This document shows, one piece after another, positions 7,813 to 15,730 of a stretch of DNA of 64,000 bases (the stretch's first letter is position 1; each line of letters begins with the position of its first letter). Both the position numbers and the translations under genes were made by a program. The notes beneath the pieces were generated by a model. It did not search any database, was not told the origin of the DNA, and was given only the letters and a program-made list of their open reading frames with translations. Source of the stretch: Streptomyces sp. ISL-43 (GTDB taxonomy: Bacteria > Actinomycetota > Actinomycetes > Streptomycetales > Streptomycetaceae); the NCBI RefSeq assembly GCF_018614195.1, contig NZ_JAGGOT010000034.1:62001-126000 (forward strand), read 5' to 3'.

Positions 7813-9699
7813 ATGAACCTCAGCACAGAACAGCGCCACACGATCGACGGGCTCTACCGGAGCCTGGACGCCGATGACACCGGCACCGCGGTGTCGGTCA
7901 TCGTCAAGACGCGCGGCGAGACGTGCGACATCGACTGCCTCTACTGCTACGAGAAGCGCAAGGAGGCGCCTGGGGGTGCCAGGGTCAGCGCCGACCAGAT
8001 CAGGCGCCTGGCCGACATCTTCAAGGGCCGCAAGCTCGCCGTCGAACTCCACGGCGGCGAGCCCCTGACCGCGGGGCGGGAGCACATCGGCGCGATCCTC
8101 GCGGAGCTGGCCGGCCTGCCTCAGGTCGTCCGCGTCAGCCTGCAGACCAACGGTGTCCTGCTCGACGCCGACTGGCTCGACATGTTCGACACTCTCTGCC
8201 CGGACCTCCGGATCGGTATCTCCCTCGACGGTGACGCCCAGGGCAACGCCTGGCGTGTCGGCTACGACGGCAAGCCCGTGTATCCGCGCGTCGCCGCCGC
8301 CCTGAACCTGCTCGCGGAGCGGGGCCGGAGCGTCGGTGTGATCGCCGCGGTGACCCCGGCGGTGCTGGACCGCGCCGAGGAGGTGCTGGACCACCTCGCC
8401 GGCTTCGGTTCGGTCAACGCGATCAGCTTCGTACCCTGCTTCGACTCCACGATCCGCCGCTCCACGGCCCTGCCGAGCAGGCGCAAGTCGGCCAGCCGAC
8501 TGCTTCAGCAGGCTGCCGTGAACGCAGCCGATGGCCCGGCCTGGGCGATCCATCCCGACGAGTACGCCCAGTTCGTCCTAGCCGCCACCGCTCACTGGAT
8601 CAGCGCCGGACACTTCGCCCGCATCAAGCTGGAACCGGCCGTCTCCACGATCCGGCGATTACGGGGTCTGACGACGGGGTTCTGCCACTTCTCCGACCTC
8701 AAGTGCGACCACGTCTTCACCCTCTATCCCGATGGCCGCCTCGGGAGCTGCGACGAACTGCCCTGGCCCCAGGCCCGCCTCACCCAGCTGGAGTCCACGG
8801 CCGACGAGCACGAGGTGGTCCGTGCCCAGCAGGACTCGCTCCTGCTGAACCAGGCCAAGGCCCTGATGGACAAGTGCACGACCTGTGACTACCGCACCAG
8901 CTGCGGCGGAGGGTGCATCGCCACCCGCTGGCGCCAAGACTCGGCCGACGATCACGACGCGTACTGCGAATACCGCATGCGGATGATCGACGGCGTTGCC
9001 GCACTGCTGGCCCAGCCCGGTCATCCCGCCGGCGCCTGGTGCCAGAGCGTGCGCTGGCACCCGCGCACCCCGAACAGCATGCGCGACGTGAACGCCTTCC
9101 TGACCAGCTGGGACAATCCCGACCTCGTCGGCAACGAAGTGAGGCTGCACACCAGCGAGCACGGAAACATCAACACTGTGGGCCTCGCCGGCGTCCACGA
9201 GGCCGACGATCTCACCCCGGCCCACCCGATGTGGCAGGCGGCCATCGAACCCGGCGTCTGGCCGTTGGTCGACACGGTCACCCGAGCGTGGGGGCTCGTC
9301 ACGTACGACAGCTGCCAGGGCCACCAGTACACCGGCACGAACCTGGCCCCCACGGAGCTGCGTATCGGTCTCCTCGCTCGCGATCGCCAGGAGTACGCCC
9401 GTGCTGCTGCGGCCCTGTGCCGGGCCGCCACCTTGGCAAACGCCCTCATGCCCGCAGGCATCGAGGTCAACGTCAGCCGCTCGGAGCTCACCTGTGAGAG
9501 CACGGGGACCACGACGCCGGTCCTCGACCTGAGTTTGGCCCCCGGCCCGGGTCAGGGATGGGACGGCTACTTCGCCCGCTTGTGCGAGGCCGCCGCTGTT
9601 CTGGCCGCAGCACTCGACGCCGAGCGCCCGACGGGCGGCACCACATGCGCCTGCCCGCTGCCGGTGCCGACGGAAGTGGCCGATGGGGTGTTGCGGTGA
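7813..9699 (+). CDS. Radical SAM/SPASM protein with unknown C-terminal domain (candidate peptide-modifying enzyme)
   Basis: 628 aa. Radical SAM cluster motif C38-x3-C42-x2-C45 (ETCDIDCLYC), then the GGEP motif at 81-84 that contacts SAM. A SPASM-like region carries further cysteines (C291, C298, C313, C355, C358, C364, C368, C385), enough for auxiliary iron-sulfur clusters. SPASM proteins commonly install cross-links or epimerise residues in ribosomal peptides. Residues ~410-628 form an extra domain containing TYDSCQGHQY that I do not recognise. The stop overlaps the next GTG by 4 bases. The small peptide gene downstream makes a maturase role likely but unproven. Confidence 0.85.
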   Translation: MNLSTEQRHTIDGLYRSLDADDTGTAVSVIVKTRGETCDIDCLYCYEKRKEAPGGARVSADQIRRLADIFKGRKLAVELHGGEPLTAGREHIGAILAELAGLPQVVRVSLQTNGVLLDADWLDMFDTLCPDLRIGISLDGDAQGNAWRVGYDGKPVYPRVAAALNLLAERGRSVGVIAAVTPAVLDRAEEVLDHLAGFGSVNAISFVPCFDSTIRRSTALPSRRKSASRLLQQAAVNAADGPAWAIHPDEYAQFVLAATAHWISAGHFARIKLEPAVSTIRRLRGLTTGFCHFSDLKCDHVFTLYPDGRLGSCDELPWPQARLTQLESTADEHEVVRAQQDSLLLNQAKALMDKCTTCDYRTSCGGGCIATRWRQDSADDHDAYCEYRMRMIDGVAALLAQPGHPAGAWCQSVRWHPRTPNSMRDVNAFLTSWDNPDLVGNEVRLHTSEHGNINTVGLAGVHEADDLTPAHPMWQAAIEPGVWPLVDTVTRAWGLVTYDSCQGHQYTGTNLAPTELRIGLLARDRQEYARAAAALCRAATLANALMPAGIEVNVSRSELTCESTGTTTPVLDLSLAPGPGQGWDGYFARLCEAAAVLAAALDAERPTGGTTCACPLPVPTEVADGVLR

Positions 9700-10325
9700 A
9701 GCCCGGCGACGCGGTCACCTTCCACCAGCTCCTGGGACGGATCGCCTACTTCCACACCCTGTTCATCGAACCCGCCCTCACCTCCAGCAGGCAGCCCGGA
9801 GCGGGCGAGCCGTGCTGCAACCACAAGGGCACCGCAGGGGACGGGCGCCCTGACGTTGGCGCGATGCTGGCCAATACCGCTTGGGCAGTCCTGGACGAGA
9901 TCGCAGCCACCATCGGCGAATACCTCCTCCTCTGTCCGGACGCAGGCCACCGGTGCTGCGCGACCTGCCGCGTCGCCGCCGCCAGCTCTGCCATCGCCCA
10001 GGTATGGACCGTCACCGAACACCTCGCGTACGACCGGCCGCTGCCCGCAACCGCCCTTCTGCGGGCCTGCCGCACCACAGCCGCGACCCGTCTCACCCTC
10101 GCCTTCGCCGAGCAACATGGCACCGCGTGCGGCGCTCTGCCCCAAGCCGAGACGTCTGACGCGGGCCTACTACCCGACAGTGACGACCTGCCGTTGACCG
10201 GAGAACTCCTCGCCCTGTGGCAGGACCCGCTGGCCGCCACCCGCAGCCCGGTCGTCAGCTGGCTCAACCACTGCACGGACCTGAACGACATCCACCGCGT
10301 GCTCCAGCAAGGGGGAACGAAGTGA
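9696..10325 (+). CDS. Unknown Cys-rich protein in the RiPP-like operon
   Basis: 209 aa starting at a GTG that overlaps the radical SAM stop (GTGA). I do not recognise a family. It is mainly alpha-helical by composition and has clustered Cys/His residues (GEPCCNHKG near residue 33 and CPDAGHRCCATC near 75-86), which could bind metal or an iron-sulfur cluster. It ends in another GTGA overlap, so it is made in step with its neighbours and is probably an operon-specific partner or accessory protein. Confidence 0.6.
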   Translation: MKPGDAVTFHQLLGRIAYFHTLFIEPALTSSRQPGAGEPCCNHKGTAGDGRPDVGAMLANTAWAVLDEIAATIGEYLLLCPDAGHRCCATCRVAAASSAIAQVWTVTEHLAYDRPLPATALLRACRTTAATRLTLAFAEQHGTACGALPQAETSDAGLLPDSDDLPLTGELLALWQDPLAATRSPVVSWLNHCTDLNDIHRVLQQGGTK

Positions 10326-11056
10326 TCCACATAGCCGAGACCGTCGGCGTCGGAAGCATCGAGAACTTCCTCAGCGACGCCGAGCGGGCCCACCTCGCCG
10401 ACCTGATGAACGACGTCCTGACCAGCGGCGGCACCAGCCGCTTCGGTGACGAGCGCCGGACCTCCATCCACGAAATCCCCGGCCACAGCCCCAAAGAGGC
10501 CACGGCCGTCTACGAGCCTGCCGGACGCGTCGAGATCCCCGCGATCCCCCCGGCCGCCGAGAAGCTCTTGGGCGACGCCTTCGAACGCGCTCGCCCGGCA
10601 CTCTCCCGCGTAATGCCCTCGATCACCCTCTGCCGCCCGTGGACGTACGTCGAGTACGGCGTGGGCCAGCACATCACCAGCCACCTCGACGGCATCGCCC
10701 CCGATCCGCTCGCCTGGCCCCGCCAGATCGCCGGCATCAGCGTCGTGATCACCCAAGCCGACGCCGGAGGCGACTTCTACGTGGAGACCGCTTCCAGCGA
10801 TCGGCTGTGGAACGGCAAGGCCCCCGATGCCGCATCGAACGGGTACTCGGAGGGCATGTGGCTGACCCACGACGGGGCCGACAACTCCGCGACCTGGTTC
10901 CAGCAGATGCCCCGCACCCGCTGGAGCGCCGCCCCGGCCCCCGGAACGGCCCTGCTGTACGGCTCCCAGCTCGCGCACGGAACCCTCCCGGTCACCGCCG
11001 GCCGGGTCGCCAAGTTCATCAGCTGGCTCATCGCCGAGCCCACCGCGGCGGGGTGA
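10322..11056 (+). CDS. 2-oxoglutarate/Fe(II)-dependent oxygenase-like protein
   Basis: 244-aa double-stranded beta-helix protein. The iron triad is readable as H121-x-D123 (ITSHLDG) and the distal H219 (SQLAHGTLPV), with R228 nine residues later as the likely 2-oxoglutarate carboxylate ligand. This matches the 2OG-Fe(II) oxygenase pattern. Members hydroxylate, desaturate or otherwise oxidise peptides and small molecules. It starts at a GTG overlapping the upstream gene and lies four bases before the P-loop gene, so it belongs to the same transcript. A peptide substrate is inferred from context. Confidence 0.75.
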   Translation: MIHIAETVGVGSIENFLSDAERAHLADLMNDVLTSGGTSRFGDERRTSIHEIPGHSPKEATAVYEPAGRVEIPAIPPAAEKLLGDAFERARPALSRVMPSITLCRPWTYVEYGVGQHITSHLDGIAPDPLAWPRQIAGISVVITQADAGGDFYVETASSDRLWNGKAPDAASNGYSEGMWLTHDGADNSATWFQQMPRTRWSAAPAPGTALLYGSQLAHGTLPVTAGRVAKFISWLIAEPTAAG

Positions 11057-11060
11057 GCGC

Positions 11061-11708
11061 GTGCTCCTGGCCCTGGAAGGCATAGCCGGCGCCGGAAAGA
11101 GCACCCTCCGCGACCGGCTCCTGGCCACCGCCCACGCCGAGGGCATCCCCCTCAGCCACATCGGCCAGTTCTCCTGGCTCTCCCACTCCGCCACCCGCAC
11201 GTTGATCCGTCTGCGGGCCGGCCACGGCGGCGACGAGCAAGAGGCCATCGAGGCCGCCGCCCAGGACCTGGCCCTGCACTCCCGCTTCAACATCGCTGTC
11301 GCCCTCACCGAGGGGCCGGTTCTCGCCGACCGGCTCATCCTCTCCACCGCCTGCCTGCTCGCCCTGCTCCACCAGCAGCCCGTCGACGCGTACGTCGAGC
11401 GCCTCGCCGAGCAAACCCAAGAGCGTCCGCAGCTGACCGTTCTGCTGACCACCGAGCCCGACATCTGCCACGACCGCATCACTCGACGTGCGACAGAGCG
11501 TCGCTTCACCGAACAGCCCGAGGCCGCCGCCCGGCTGGCCGACCTCCACAACGAGGCCGCCGACGCCTGGACCAAGGCCACCGGTCTTCCAGTGTTGAAG
11601 CACCCCTGCACGACCTATGCCGACCTCGAAGCCCTGGTCGACGCCTGCATGGAGGGCCTCCGCTCGGCCGGCATTCCCACGGCCACGAACAAGGAAGCGA
11701 GCCGATGA
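11061..11708 (+). CDS. P-loop kinase of the thymidylate kinase-like type
   Basis: 215 aa. Walker A EGIAGAGKST lies at residues 6-15, followed by an internal acidic/Arg segment (LADRLILSTACLL) resembling the DR(Y/F) motif of dTMP kinases, and an Arg-rich lid-like stretch (ITRRATERRF). The family phosphorylates nucleoside monophosphates or related small substrates. It is embedded between an oxygenase and a protein-kinase-like gene, with an ATGA overlap to the latter, so a housekeeping dTMP kinase role is unlikely. The substrate is unknown. Confidence 0.7.
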   Translation: MLLALEGIAGAGKSTLRDRLLATAHAEGIPLSHIGQFSWLSHSATRTLIRLRAGHGGDEQEAIEAAAQDLALHSRFNIAVALTEGPVLADRLILSTACLLALLHQQPVDAYVERLAEQTQERPQLTVLLTTEPDICHDRITRRATERRFTEQPEAAARLADLHNEAADAWTKATGLPVLKHPCTTYADLEALVDACMEGLRSAGIPTATNKEASR

Positions 11709-12571
11709 ACCTGCACCCGATGCATCCCGCAGCCTGGGTCCTCGATCAGCTCCGCACGGACGGCCGGCACATCAACGACCTCCTCGCGTTCACGAGGGCC
11801 AGCACCTTGGTCAGAGCGAGCCGCCCCGGCCAGGAGGACGTCGTACTGAAGGCGGGCTTCGGCAGCAACCACGTCCTGGCCGAGCTCGACACCAGCGAGA
11901 AGCCCGCCGCGTACGGCTACTACTGGTACGCGCAGATGACCGAGACCGAACGCGCTCTCACCCGCGACGACTTCCGCCACGAGGCGGAGCTGACCGCCGC
12001 CGCCAGTGGAACCGATCACATCGTCCCGCTGCTGGAACAGGGCAGCTCGGAGCGGTTCGACTGGTACACCATGCCGCACTGCGACGGCGGGAACTTCCAG
12101 GCCTTCATGACCTCGTCCAAGGACACCGGCAAGGGCCTCAGCATCCTCGCCGACGTCGCCGACGGCCTGGGCAACCTGCACCAGCGCGGAATCGTCCACC
12201 GCGACGTCTACCAGGAGAACATCCTCATCGACCAGGACCGGGGCCTGATCACCGACCTCGGAGCCGCCCGCCGCCTGTCCACCCCGCGCGGTCCTGAACA
12301 CCGCGGCCCCGAGGTGCACTGGCCGCCGGAGTACCTCACCGGCTACCACGAGGCCACCCCGGCTGCCGATGTCTTCAGCCTCGCCGTCCTCGTCTATCGC
12401 TACCTGTGCGGGGACATCCCCCGCCTGGCCGGCCACACGAACCTGCCCTTCATCCCGGAGCCCCTGCGCAGCGTCGTCACCGCCGCGCTCTCCGACGACG
12501 CGGGCGACCGGCCGGCCATGGAGGACCTGCGCACCGCGCTCAGCACGGCGGCCGACCTCCACCAGCGCTGA
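11705..12571 (+). CDS. Protein kinase-like enzyme in the RiPP-like operon
   Basis: 288 aa with the eukaryotic-type kinase core. VVLKAGFG supplies the ATP-binding Lys49, RHEAEL the helix-C Glu, HRDVYQENIL the catalytic loop (H165-R166-D167, N172), and TDLGAARRL the magnesium-binding DLG (D184) in place of DFG. Key catalytic residues are present, so it may be active. No transmembrane helix or PASTA repeats are seen, unlike PknB-type receptors. Kinase-fold enzymes phosphorylate Ser/Thr before elimination in class III/IV lanthipeptides, but here no lyase or cyclase domain is fused. Role inferred from position just upstream of the candidate precursor. Confidence 0.75.
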   Translation: MNLHPMHPAAWVLDQLRTDGRHINDLLAFTRASTLVRASRPGQEDVVLKAGFGSNHVLAELDTSEKPAAYGYYWYAQMTETERALTRDDFRHEAELTAAASGTDHIVPLLEQGSSERFDWYTMPHCDGGNFQAFMTSSKDTGKGLSILADVADGLGNLHQRGIVHRDVYQENILIDQDRGLITDLGAARRLSTPRGPEHRGPEVHWPPEYLTGYHEATPAADVFSLAVLVYRYLCGDIPRLAGHTNLPFIPEPLRSVVTAALSDDAGDRPAMEDLRTALSTAADLHQR

Positions 12572-12684
12572 CCGACACGAGGGAGCCCCTCATGCCCAGG
12601 GCGAGATCTCCGCCCCGAATCCGGCCCCACAGCAGAGCAAGCGGAACAAGCCGAAGCCAACGAGACCGAAAGGCGGAACACCGC

Positions 12685-12828
12685 ATGAATCAGGACCGCA
12701 TCGCCGACTTCCTCGCCAACGTCGAGGACCTGCGCGGCGAGGACGAGACCGTCCGTACCACCGCCCACACCTCCAGCGTCTCGGCCGAGGGCTGGCCGGC
12801 GGCCGAGGCGGAGACCACCACCGCCTGA
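12685..12828 (+). CDS. Candidate RiPP precursor peptide (47 aa)
   Basis: Short gene between the kinase-like gene and the HExxH gene. ATG at 12685 follows AAAGGCGG at a suitable distance. The N-terminal half (MNQDRIADFLANVEDLRG) is charged and amphipathic like a leader. The C-terminal half is rich in Thr, Ser, Ala and Glu, with a single Trp in EGWPA and ends AETTTA. The frame is also open from an ATG at 12592 with GGGAG upstream, which would add 31 basic residues. No Cys is present, so a thioether from Cys is excluded. That it is the substrate is inference from size, position and surrounding enzymes. Confidence 0.6.
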   Translation: MNQDRIADFLANVEDLRGEDETVRTTAHTSSVSAEGWPAAEAETTTA

Positions 12829-12872
12829 ACACCCACAGCCGCCCGGTGCTCTGAGCGCCGCCGGTGAACCCA

Positions 12873-12912
12873 CCCGGGGCCGGGCCGCCAGCACCTGCGG
12901 CCCGGCCCCGGG
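12873..12912 (+). terminator. Perfect 16-bp hairpin after the precursor gene (attenuator or terminator)
   Basis: CCCGGGGCCGGGCCGC (12873-12888) pairs exactly with 12897-12912 around an 8-base loop. It has no T run, so it may act as a partial terminator or mRNA-stabilising element that lets the small peptide gene be expressed above the genes that follow it. Confidence 0.6.
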
Positions 12913-12939
12913 CCCACCACCGAACAGGAGAGCCCCCTC

Positions 12940-13851
12940 ATGCATACCCTCGCCGACCTCTTCGACCTCCCGCCGATCGACCGACTGCACCACGAGCGCA
13001 CACAGCGCATCCGCGCGGTCATCCGCCCCGGAGCCCAGCCGCCGCAGTCCGGCACCAGCGCGGCGGCCGACTACTGCTTGGCCCACCACGCCCTCGAAGG
13101 AGCCGAAGCAGCCGCCCGCGCCGGCGATGCCGCGACCTTCGACTGGTGCGTCGCCCACCCCGACGCTGGCGCCACCACCAGCTCCGTCCCCACCGCGGTC
13201 GGCACACGCGTGGTCGTGGCACCCACACTCGCTGACCTGCCCCGATCCGCGATCTCCGAGACCCCCTACTACGTCCTGGGCCCCGGCACCGAACCCGCCC
13301 AGCCCCACCTCCGCAGCCTCGCGGCCGACGCGTACGCCAGCGCCGCACGAGCCGGCTTCGGTGATCTACTCGTCGCGCACGCCGTCGTCCTGTGCCTGTT
13401 GCGGACCAAGAACATCGGCGAGACCCTCGACAGCTGGACCATCAGCCGCCTGCCCGGCACGGTCTTCATGGACCACGTCGACGACCCGGTCGTCCTAGCC
13501 CGTGACCTCATCCACGAGGCCGGGCACAACTGGCTGAACGACGCGCTCGCGGCCACGGGATGCAAGATCAGTGACACCGCGCACTTCCACTCCCCGTGGA
13601 AGCAGACAACGAGGCCGGCGTTCGGCTTCCTCCACGCCTGCTGGGCGTTCCCGCTCACCATGCTGTTCACCGCTCACGCGCTGAACAGCACCACGGGAGA
13701 CCTGCACCGGTTCCTGACCGCCTACCTCGACCAGCAGCGAAGCCTCCTTGCCGGCACCGCGACCGACCACGCCCGCGCTCTGGAGCTGATCAGCGACGAC
13801 GGACTACGCCACCGCCTCGCTGCCGCCCACCACCAGGCACGCGCCCTGTGA
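12940..13851 (+). CDS. HExxH protein resembling aKG-HExxH-type peptide beta-hydroxylases
   Basis: 303 aa. The metal motif is H192-E193-A-G-H196 (LIHEAGHNWLND). Further on, FHSPWKQTTRPAFGFLHACW (residues 216-235) matches the SPW..RP..G.LH pattern I associate with the aKG-HExxH peptide hydroxylase family, in which an HExxH scaffold uses 2-oxoglutarate rather than acting as a protease. No signal peptide, so cytoplasmic. ATG at 12940 has AGGAG upstream, just after the hairpin. The stop overlaps the next GTG. An ordinary zinc peptidase acting on the leader is the alternative. Confidence 0.65.
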   Translation: MHTLADLFDLPPIDRLHHERTQRIRAVIRPGAQPPQSGTSAAADYCLAHHALEGAEAAARAGDAATFDWCVAHPDAGATTSSVPTAVGTRVVVAPTLADLPRSAISETPYYVLGPGTEPAQPHLRSLAADAYASAARAGFGDLLVAHAVVLCLLRTKNIGETLDSWTISRLPGTVFMDHVDDPVVLARDLIHEAGHNWLNDALAATGCKISDTAHFHSPWKQTTRPAFGFLHACWAFPLTMLFTAHALNSTTGDLHRFLTAYLDQQRSLLAGTATDHARALELISDDGLRHRLAAAHHQARAL

Positions 13852-15143
13852 ACGTGGCCCGCGACGAGGGGCCCGGCCTGTCCCTGCTAGTCCACCGGCC
13901 AGGCGAAGACCCCACTCTTCTGCACACCGGTCTGACCAGCCTCGAACACGGACTGCCCATCGGACCGGAGACCACCTTCAACGTCGGCTCGGTCGCGAAG
14001 CAGATCACCGCTCACCTGATCCTGCTCGCCGCGCGTGACAACCTCCTGCACCTCGACCAGCGGGCCGCGGACCTGCTTCCCCGACTCAAGATCAGCGACA
14101 TCACTGTCGCGGACCTGGTCACCCACCGGTCGGGCATACGCGACGCCGAATCCCTGCTCTCCCTCGCCAGCTTCAGGGACCTCGACCACTACACGGCCGA
14201 CGACCTGCACACCCTCGCCTACCGCCAAGACCAGCGCGCCGTCCCCGAAGCCCGGTTTCTCTACAGCAACACCAACTACCTCCTCCTGGCCGAGATCCTC
14301 GAAACGGTCTACCGCTCCACGCTGCCCGACCTCGCCCGGCGCAACCTTTTCGGCCCGCTCGGCATGGACTCCACCCACTTCAAGAACGACCCCCGCCAGG
14401 TCATCCGCGGAGCGGCGTCCGCCTACCAGGCCACTCACCACGGCTGGCAGCGCACAGAAGCGCCGGTCACCCTGCCCGGCCCCGGATCCCTATGGACCAC
14501 CGTCGGCGACCTCGACCGCTGGCTCACGCATGTCCATCGGGGCTGGCAGCACCCCCAACAGCTCCCCTGGCAGGAAACTGTCGCCTACGAGCCCAGCGAC
14601 CACGAGCCCTACCTCTACGGCCCCGGCCTCTACGCCGACGCCCGCCCCGGCCGCGCCGCCGTCTTCCACTACGGCCACGAGCAGGGCTTCTCCGCCGCTG
14701 CCCACATGGAGGCGTCAGGGCTACGCGTGCTCTGCCTGTCCAACAACGCCGGCCTCTCGGCCGACCACACCACCGCCACTGTCCTCCGGGACCTCCACAA
14801 GCAGCCGACGCAGGCTCCCAAGGAAGCCCTCGTCCGAGCGGCGACCCTGGAGCGAACCTCGAACACTGCCGTACGAACCCAGCCCACACTCGACGGCTGC
14901 GGCCAGCACACAGAGCTCGGCACCTTCACCTGCGACCTGGCCCCCGGCAGCCTGCGGCTCACCCATAGCGCCGACGCCCTCCACCTGTGGCGCCGAGGCG
15001 CAAGGGACCAGCTCTCCCCGACGGGGCCGGGCGTCTACGCCGGCAATGGCTACATCCTCACAGTGTCCAGCAGTACGGACCAGGTCGACCGTTTCACCCT
15101 CGACCTCGACCGCGCCCCTGGACTCACGTACATCCGCCAGTAG
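13848..15143 (+). CDS. Serine hydrolase of the class C beta-lactamase/D-peptidase fold
   Basis: 431 aa from a GTG overlapping the previous stop. The SxxK nucleophile motif is S48-V-A-K51 (NVGSVAKQ) and the second motif is Y139-S-N141 (FLYSNTNY). The late HYGHEQGFSA segment corresponds to the KTG-like third motif (H-x-G form). Residues ~330-431 form a separate beta-rich tail. No signal peptide is evident, so it likely acts inside the cell. In the RiPP-like operon it could act as a peptidase, esterase or transpeptidase on the product; this is inference. It is the last gene of the coupled set. Confidence 0.8.
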   Translation: MNVARDEGPGLSLLVHRPGEDPTLLHTGLTSLEHGLPIGPETTFNVGSVAKQITAHLILLAARDNLLHLDQRAADLLPRLKISDITVADLVTHRSGIRDAESLLSLASFRDLDHYTADDLHTLAYRQDQRAVPEARFLYSNTNYLLLAEILETVYRSTLPDLARRNLFGPLGMDSTHFKNDPRQVIRGAASAYQATHHGWQRTEAPVTLPGPGSLWTTVGDLDRWLTHVHRGWQHPQQLPWQETVAYEPSDHEPYLYGPGLYADARPGRAAVFHYGHEQGFSAAAHMEASGLRVLCLSNNAGLSADHTTATVLRDLHKQPTQAPKEALVRAATLERTSNTAVRTQPTLDGCGQHTELGTFTCDLAPGSLRLTHSADALHLWRRGARDQLSPTGPGVYAGNGYILTVSSSTDQVDRFTLDLDRAPGLTYIRQ

Positions 15144-15149
15144 CCGTCC

Positions 15150-15395
15150 ACCACGAGCCTGCTCGTGCAGCGTGGCGACGCCGAGGGACGGCTCGATGAC
15201 GAAGTAGCGCTCGTTTTCCGCGCCACTGTCGACGATCTCGGGAACGGGGTATCCGAGGCGGACAGCGAGCCGCTGGAACTCGGTCTCCTCTCGCAGATCC
15301 TCGCCTCCGGTCCGCTTGTAGCGGAGACCGTCAGCCGACCTCCACACCGCGCCCTGCGTGGCCGTCCTGTCCTTTACGAACTCCCAGTCGCTCAT
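15150..15395 (-). pseudogene. Truncated aminoglycoside-phosphotransferase-like gene (N-terminal ~80 residues)
   Basis: A minus-strand frame begins at ATG 15395 with GGAAGGA upstream and reads MSDWEFVKDRTATQGAVW, then RSADGLRYKRTGG, continuing to FVIEPSLGVATLHEQA. This is the N-lobe of an APH/choline-kinase-type phosphotransferase. Family-like sequence stops near 15153, exactly where the serine-hydrolase gene ends; beyond that the frame runs into the antisense of the hydrolase. The catalytic loop and the rest of the enzyme are absent. The 335 bases upstream of its start (15396-15730) hold no gene I can support. Confidence 0.6.
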
Positions 15396-15730
15396 CCATC
15401 CATCCTTCCGTAGAGCTGAGTTCACGCGCCGCATCTGCGGAGGTAGGACCGGGTCGCTCCAGAGGGTTGGTCGGGGAAGCCGGGGCTTCTCACGTTCCAC
15501 TCCCTTTCGCCGGGTTCCGTCGAGGTGGCGTAAGAGCCCCCCTGAAGCGGGTGTCACGACCACGACGCGGCCGGTGTCATCTGGTGCTCACGCGGGTGAC
15601 CGGGGTGTCATGGAGGTGGTGCCCGCGATGTCATCTGCACGGGTTTCATTGCGCAGCAGGGAAGTTGGCCGGTAGGCACGAAGTGGAGCGGGCGATGTGG
15701 CCCGTCTCCTGACCTTGAGGGAGCGAACCG

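Noticed and set aside
12592..12684. Longer form of the peptide gene starting at ATG 12592 with a GGGAG site
   Set aside because: The extra 31 residues are Arg/Pro/Ser-rich and unlike a leader; the ATG at 12685 has its own ribosome site. Kept as an alternative only.
13848..15143. Genuine antibiotic-resistance beta-lactamase
   Set aside because: No signal peptide, and it is coupled to peptide-modification genes; the SxxK/YxN fold alone does not show beta-lactam hydrolysis.
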